In this document: positions 59,399 through 64,000 of the stretch, piece after piece
Layout of the letters: each line of letters starts with the position of its first letter
Numbering within the stretch: position 1 is the first letter of the stretch
Assembly (NCBI GenBank): GCA_020310875.1
Contig: CM035407.1
Span: 194,504,821 to 194,568,820 of the forward strand
From: Ceratopteris richardii
Lineage: Eukaryota > Streptophyta > Polypodiopsida > Polypodiales > Pteridaceae
Reading direction: 5' to 3'
Length of the DNA: 64,000 nucleotides
Position numbers and translations under genes: made by a program
Notes under the pieces: model-generated
Database searches by the model: none
What the model was told of the DNA's origin: nothing
The model's input: only the letters and a program-made list of their open reading frames with translations

Positions 59399-61620
59399 AA
59401 AGATCTTAAGCACGTATGGTGGAGGGTCTAGTGGGAGTGTTCCGAGGGGGAGCTATAAATTGCAAGGCAAAAGACCATTTTGAGATCCGAAAATTTGATG
59501 GCACAAACTTTTCTCTAAGGAAGAATTAGATTAAAGATGTGCTGATTCAAAGAAGGCAATGGAAACCAGTAAATTGAATCTCAAAGAAGCCTGCTAACAT
59601 GGATGAAGGTGATTGGGATGAGTTAGATGAAATGGCCAGATCTACCATTCAATTGCACCTCGCAGATAATGTTTACTTTATAGTATTAGATTATGAAAGT
59701 GTAGAGGAGCTTTGGAAGAAGCTATGCACTACATATGAAAAAGAGACAGCATCAAATAAAGTGTATCTAATGAGAAAGTTATATGACCTTTGCATGAAGG
59801 ACATAGATAGTATTGCTTCTCATCTAAATGAGTTTGATGTTATATTCTCCCAGTTACATGCTCAAAAAATGGATATGGATAATGAAATGAAAGCAGTCTT
59901 ATTGTTATGCACCTTGCAATCATCATGGGATACGTTTTGCACACCTATTAGCAATGGTGCACTTGGTTGTAAACTAGTGTGTCTTGAATAAGAAGATTCA
60001 TAGAAAATCTATGGTTGGCACTCAGAGTGTAGATGCCTATAATGTTTGTGATTCTTACCAAGGAAAGGATCAACAACATGGCAGGAGCAAGAACAAGGAA
60101 AAGAATCGTCAATGAAATAAGAGTAGAAGTAAATCAAGGAAGAGGGATATTAAATGCCACTATTGTCATAAGAAAGGACACATGAAGAAAGACTGCTATG
60201 CATTAAAGGATGCTAAAGGTAAAGGGAAAAATGTTGATGGACATGTTAAACAACAACATGCACCATCTACTTTGATTGTGAAGATTGAAGAAATCAATTT
60301 CATTTTTGATGATGCTAATGTGTTGACACTTGATAGTACTATGCCTACTGAGGTTCTTAAGGTTGAATCTCTTTCCCATACATGGGTGCTAGGTTCTAGT
60401 GCTTCTTTTCATGTGACACCACATAGAGAGTGGTTCTCTACTTATGCAGTGAAGTCTCTTCGTACTGTGAGACTTGGTGATTCTTATCAATGTGAGCTTG
60501 TCAGTATTGGAGATGTGGTTGTAAAATTCATTGATGGTTCAAAATTTGCTATGCATAATGTATGCCATGTACTTTAGTTATCATGGAGTTTGATGTCAGT
60601 TTGTCAACTTGATGAGGTAAGTTACAAGGTGCCTTCTATGGTCAATCCTTTTGCATATCAAAGGGCAGTATGGTTATTGCAAAAGGAAGCAAGGTTAGAT
60701 TGCTTTATCCTTTACTTGTATCACACAAAGAACACTTGTTAGCTATTACTGAATAGCCTATGGCTTGTATTTAACATGGTTGTTTGGGCCATACATCACG
60801 TAGTGAAATGGAAAATCTTTCTCATTCTGGCTACTTATATGCGTTGTCTTTCTCAGATTTCTCATTTTGTGAGCATTGTCAACATGGAAAGCAAACTAGG
60901 AATGTGTAGAAGATGCACATTGAATCTTCAATTTAACCTTTAGATCTTGTTCAAATAGATGTGTGTGGTCCTATGCTCACAAGTTCATTAGGTGTTTCTC
61001 ATTACTTTGTCACTGTATAGATGATGCTACTAGACAAGTTTGGGTATATCCTATCAAAGCAAAGGATAAGGTATTCCCTACTTTTAGAAAATGGATTGCT
61101 TCAGTTGAGAGTGAAAAAACAACTAAGCTTAAGGCTTTATGTTCGGATTATGGGGGTGAGTATATGTCACATGAATTTATCCTTTTCTATCAATCTAGAG
61201 GAATTCATAGAGAGTTACAACTTCTTATACCCCACTACAAAATGATGTAGCTAAAAGGATGAATAGAACTATCCAGGATAGAGAACTTTCTATGCTAAAT
61301 CACACAAGGCTTTTGGACAAAAGCAGTATTAAATGCAGTTCATGTGATTAACCTTTCACCTAGTACTGCCAAAGGTTTGAAAGTGGATAGGGAAGCCACC
61401 ATATTATGATCATCTTCAAGTTTTTGGTGTGAAGCATATGTTCATATACCTAAGAATCTTAGACAAATGTTGGACTATAAGTCAAAGAAATGCATCTTTT
61501 TGTATATGATCAAGAAGGAAAATTTGGATATCGCTTATGGGATCCTGAAACATCTGCAGATAACGATGGTAAGCATCCATTTGGGGCAGCTTCAATGAGA
61601 GAGGCTAAGATATGCACTCA
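59399..61620 (+). pseudogene. Copia-5: old copia gag-protease-integrase relic
   Basis: Plus strand. Gag (59490-59990) reads FEIRKFDGTNFSL, then a UBN2-type segment (59599-59991: ELWKKLCTTYEKE, LMRKLYDLCMKD, LHAQKMDMDNE). A CCHC knuckle, CHYCHKKGHMKKDCY, lies at about 60154-60198. The protease region reads WVLGSSASFH near 60384, where the family has L-D-S-G-A, so the catalytic Asp and Gly are lost. Integrase pieces: IDDATRQVWVY (about 61014), KALCSDYGGEY (about 61129) and a shifted NRTIQD near 61260. The integrase C-terminal part (AYVHIPKNLRQMLDYKSKKCIF) is at about 61432-61500. The relic stops near 61620 with no RT, RNase H or LTR. It is older than Copia-1, -2 and -4. Confidence 0.8.
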
Positions 61621-61704
61621 CTTAAAGACATACAAAGACTGTTTATGATGAGTAGTTGCAATAAATTGGGTTTTTCTGCAATCTTCTTATTGTTCATATG
61701 CAAG

Positions 61705-61860
61705 ATATATTATGTTGAGGGTAGCGTGTATTGGTAACACTCCTAGACTAATACAAAAATGTCCAAGGTTTAAGTCCCAGCTATGGTGTCAACACAAACC
61801 CTCGATGTGCGAGATAAAGACAACCCCTTAGGTGTGTGTATGTTTTTTGTCTAAGTTCCA
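61705..61860 (+). repeat. tRNA-like SINE candidate
   Basis: A-box-like GGTAGCGTGTATTGGTAAC (about 61718) and B-box-like AGGTTTAAGTCCC (about 61769) at tRNA-like spacing. A body of about 80 bp ends at a T-rich run (GTTTTTTGT). No target duplication was recognised. Confidence 0.45.
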
Positions 61861-62070
61861 ACTTTATGAAACAGAAGGTCTTTAGATCGAGCTTCGTTAA
61901 AGAAATATCAACACCTTATCAAGCTACCTTACACGCATGCATGAACATCTCCAAGTACATGCATTTCCTATGAACATGGAAAACTAGCTGAACTGAAATC
62001 TACATGAAAGACGACTACATGGTCTGTGAAGAAGCTCTTCCACATCATGAATATGAACGTATGAAACAAC

Positions 62071-62241
62071 TTTTTTTTTATAGAGTAGAATGAATTGGAA
62101 ATACACACTTAAACACCCAACCTCGTAAGGTAGAGGCATCCATAATGAGAAACTCATAGACATGTCGATCCAAGACTTCAGCTGAGAACTTCCTACCATA
62201 GCTTCAAGACGTCAGCCACTAGGCTATGCGGGCTCAGTCAT
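62071..62241 (-). repeat. tRNA-derived SINE, minus-strand copy
   Basis: Inverted relative to the SINE at 62552. On the minus strand the head reads GAGCCCGCATAGCCTAGTGGC, and the body ends GTGTGTATTTCCAATTCATT followed by an A-run (plus-strand T-run 62071-62079). Flanks GAAACAACTTTTT (about 62063-62075) and GAACAACTTTTT (62243-62254) look like an imperfect target duplication overlapping the A-run. Confidence 0.8.
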
Positions 62242-62551
62242 AGAACAACTTTTTAATTTGGTGTTGCTTCATAGAAAACCTTGACAGTTTCTCCATCTCT
62301 TAGCCTACTACGTCACGTTTTTGAGGACATGTCCTTTACATGAGTGTTGAGAACGTTGGATTGTTAGCTCCATCTCACATCCCTTCAAGGGAAAAAGCGT
62401 TCAAGCAGCTATTCGAGGGTACGCAGAAAAGACGCCTCCTCTACAGTAATCAGAAATCATGGGTGGCCATGCTTAAGTTTCGTTGCATACTGCCCTGAAG
62501 CTCATTGTAAAGAGTTTCCTCGATATATAGCGAGCACTACACGTGAAATCC

Positions 62552-62701
62552 TGTCCGAGCCTGCATAGTCTAGTGGCTGATGCCTTGAAGTTGTGAGAGG
62601 AAGTCTTGAGTTCAAATCTTGGCCAAACATCTCCATAAGACTCTCATGATGGTTGCCTCTATCTGAGTGTGTATTTCCAATTCATTATGGTCTCAAAAAA
62701 A
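62552..62701 (+). repeat. tRNA-derived SINE with perfect 14-bp target duplications
   Basis: 150 bp. The head TGTCCGAGCCTGCATAGTC contains an A-box-like TAGTCTAGTGGCTG, a B-box-like GAGTTCAAATC lies about 35 bp on, and the body ends ATTATGGTCTC followed by seven A. The direct repeats TACACGTGAAATCC at 62538-62551 and 62702-62715 flank it exactly. A pol III-transcribed SINE copied by LINE enzymes would leave this structure. It shares head and body with the inverted copy at 62071-62241. Confidence 0.9.
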
Positions 62702-62715
62702 TACACGTGAAATCC

Positions 62716-62930
62716 CTCAGCATCATATCGATTGACAACCATGCATCGAAGCCTAGAGAAATTCGGAGCAATGCATCCATTCTTCTTAGGTTAGAGATGC
62801 TATCTGATGATACTTCCCTGGATCTTAGTAGTCCATTCAAAGGCATGTTTCAGCACATATCTAAAACGGTTCTGTTTTGTATGGTTGATATCTGAGAAGT
62901 TCATGTGTCATTGTATTGGACAATCATAAA
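62716..62930. other. Non-coding stretch, no recognised feature
   Basis: An 80-codon frame runs from the SINE into this stretch (62653-62895) but starts inside the SINE, so it is not a gene. Confidence 0.5.
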
Positions 62931-62939
62931 GCCATGTAC

Positions 62940-63034
62940 ATGGAGAGAGTCTCTCTTCTCTCTTGTGCTACAGATTAATTATGTAAATGGAGAGAGTCTC
63001 TCTTCTCTCTTGTGCTACAGATTGATTATTGTTG
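62940..63034. repeat. 47-bp direct tandem duplication
   Basis: ATGGAGAGAGTCTCTCTTC at 62940 recurs at 62987. Both units continue through TTGTGCTACAGATT. Confidence 0.85.
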
Positions 63035-63165
63035 GTGATTGTACTCTAGTCCCACTTTGATTATGATTGGCAATAGTAATGTATAACCAGGGTGCCTCTT
63101 CCCTTCTCATGAGGCAATGCATTTTTTCTCCTATAAATTAATCCTGTTTCTGCATTTTCTTAAAA
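63030..63165 (+). repeat. Possible small LTR or solo-LTR end
   Basis: TGTTGGTGATTGTACTC followed by AGTCCCACTTTGATTATG and a TATA-like CTATAAATTA (63131-63140) is the kind of start seen in short plant LTRs. No second copy, primer site or target duplication is visible. Confidence 0.25.
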
Positions 63166-63564
63166 AAAAGTTAGTAGGACACAATGATGATGCTATCAGA
63201 ACGTAACTGTGATGAAACGACTAGCATGATGAGAAATTGATACTACTTGACATACGGTTGATATTTCAGAAATGAACTTCATGTTGGGTGGTAATTTCGT
63301 ACCACTGTCAAAAGAGCTTCCTACGCCTCTTTCACAGGCGAGATGCTTCATGTTTCATGATGATGAAATCAGATCACTTCTGATATGTTAATGTATTATG
63401 TCAGTAGCATAGAGAGACACTGAAACCAATTGACATGCATCTGATCTTTCACAGAAGAGCTCTTTTATCTGACACGAAACATAGAGTTTTTTTTTTAAAT
63501 GAAGATTCAGCCGAAGCTTACTCTCTCGAGTTTTAAGTTTGAAATCGTAATTGTACAAGTGAAC

Positions 63565-63720
63565 GGGCATAGTGCTCATGGAATCTCTCGTATCTCAGAA
63601 AGCAGGGATTCGATTGCCCAAAAGTAATACAAGAAAGGACTCGTTTCAACTAGAAATGTCATAGTGTAAGATAATACAAGAAAGGACTGGTTTCAACTAG
63701 AAATATCATGGTTTACACTG
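63565..63720 (+). repeat. tRNA-like remnant followed by a 47-bp tandem duplication
   Basis: GGGCATAGTGCTCATGGAATC...GGGATTCGATTGCCC (about 63566-63620) resembles a tRNA with a B-box. The following TAATACAAGAAAGGACT unit at 63625 recurs at 63672. Confidence 0.4.
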
Positions 63721-63734
63721 ATCTTAAGCTGACA

Positions 63735-63840
63735 CTATCTATCCATAGTGAGGATTGAACCTTCATCCTACCTCAAGAGACAGAAGATCCAGCCAATCCA
63801 CTTAAAGCGCGCAGACCCCGCCAACCCAATTAACGAAACA
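63735..63840 (-). repeat. tRNA-like SINE-head remnant
   Basis: On the minus strand, A-box-like TTTAAGTGGATTGGCTGG is followed about 30 bp later by B-box-like GGTTCAATCCTC. Tail and target duplication were not delimited. Confidence 0.45.
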
Positions 63841-64000
63841 TAGAGTTGCTTTGACCTTGGAAGAGCTGCATTGTTGCGGCGAGTTGCGACTGCTCGTTCC
63901 AAGTTGCTGTTTTTTCAAAACTGGACCATCTGACATGAAGCATAGTACTGGCTCGATGTTCAAGGAGCTCCATTGCTGCGAGCCGCGAGTCCTGCCCCTT
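63841..64000. other. Window end, no recognised feature
   Basis: Slightly GC-richer sequence with repeated GCTGCATTGTTGCG/GCTCCATTGCTGCG words, cut by the window edge. Confidence 0.4.

Noticed and set aside
62653-62895. 80-codon frame MPLSECVF...
   Set aside because: Its start lies inside the SINE body and the remainder has no recognisable domain.

Overview
The window looks like repeat-dominated nuclear DNA of a vascular plant with a large genome. The evidence is many Ty1/copia-type LTR retrotransposons whose primer-binding sites match initiator tRNA-Met (TGGTATCAGAGC), L1-type plant LINEs, tRNA-derived SINEs, Ty3/gypsy-like non-coding elements and long AT/CA microsatellites. A fern, lycophyte or gymnosperm would fit, but the sequence alone does not decide. 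I found no intact host protein-coding gene. Almost every recognisable open frame is a gag-pol or LINE remnant.

Layout. (1) 1-17568: a head-to-tail array of a non-coding LTR retrotransposon on the minus strand, with three LTRs (628-8479 interrupted, 11600-13032, 16149-17568) and two complete internal regions. A second, very young non-coding element (800-7405, plus strand, Ty3/gypsy-like ends, two 427-bp LTRs that read as identical, TSD TGTAA) has inserted into the first LTR. Both types carry tRNA-like (SINE-like) modules. (2) 17569-23690: non-coding sequence with tandem duplications, the 3' end of a Ty3/gypsy-like element with an LTR at 21702, a TG-rich stretch and a purine-rich stretch. (3) About 23695-43249: one old minus-strand copia element (Copia-3) hosting three later events. 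These are Copia-1 (23934-30380, plus strand, inside its 3' LTR), Copia-2 (33202-39835, minus strand, inside its pol) and a duplicated 0.6-kb block at about 31693-32826. (4) 43250-47262: an inverted-duplicated LINE fragment, a weak CACTA-like end, long microsatellites and exon-like remnants. (5) 47263-52659: Copia-4, with AATGG target duplications. (6) About 52680-57010: a nearly full-span but dead LINE on the minus strand. (7) 57040-58450: microsatellite, exon-like fragments and a 5S-rRNA-like segment. (8) 59399-61620: an old copia gag-PR-IN relic, followed by a SINE-rich tail that includes a well-delimited tRNA-derived SINE with perfect 14-bp target duplications.

How the pieces relate. The nesting gives a relative chronology. 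Copia-3 is oldest, with strongly diverged LTRs. Copia-2 (roughly 95% LTR identity by eye), Copia-1 (about 97%) and Copia-4 (about 98%) follow, and the 800-7405 element is youngest. The two non-coding LTR elements encode no enzymes, so they must borrow gag-pol from autonomous relatives elsewhere. All coding copies are damaged by stops and frameshifts, and several stops are what C-to-T change of a CAG, CAA or CGA codon would give, as expected for methylated, silenced DNA.

The most unusual signals are: the tRNA-like modules inside the LTR and leader of the youngest element; six copies of a 17-bp palindrome in each Copia-2 LTR; the 5S-rRNA-like segment; and the three-LTR array with a SINE present in two of its three LTRs. 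All identities and alignments are by eye.
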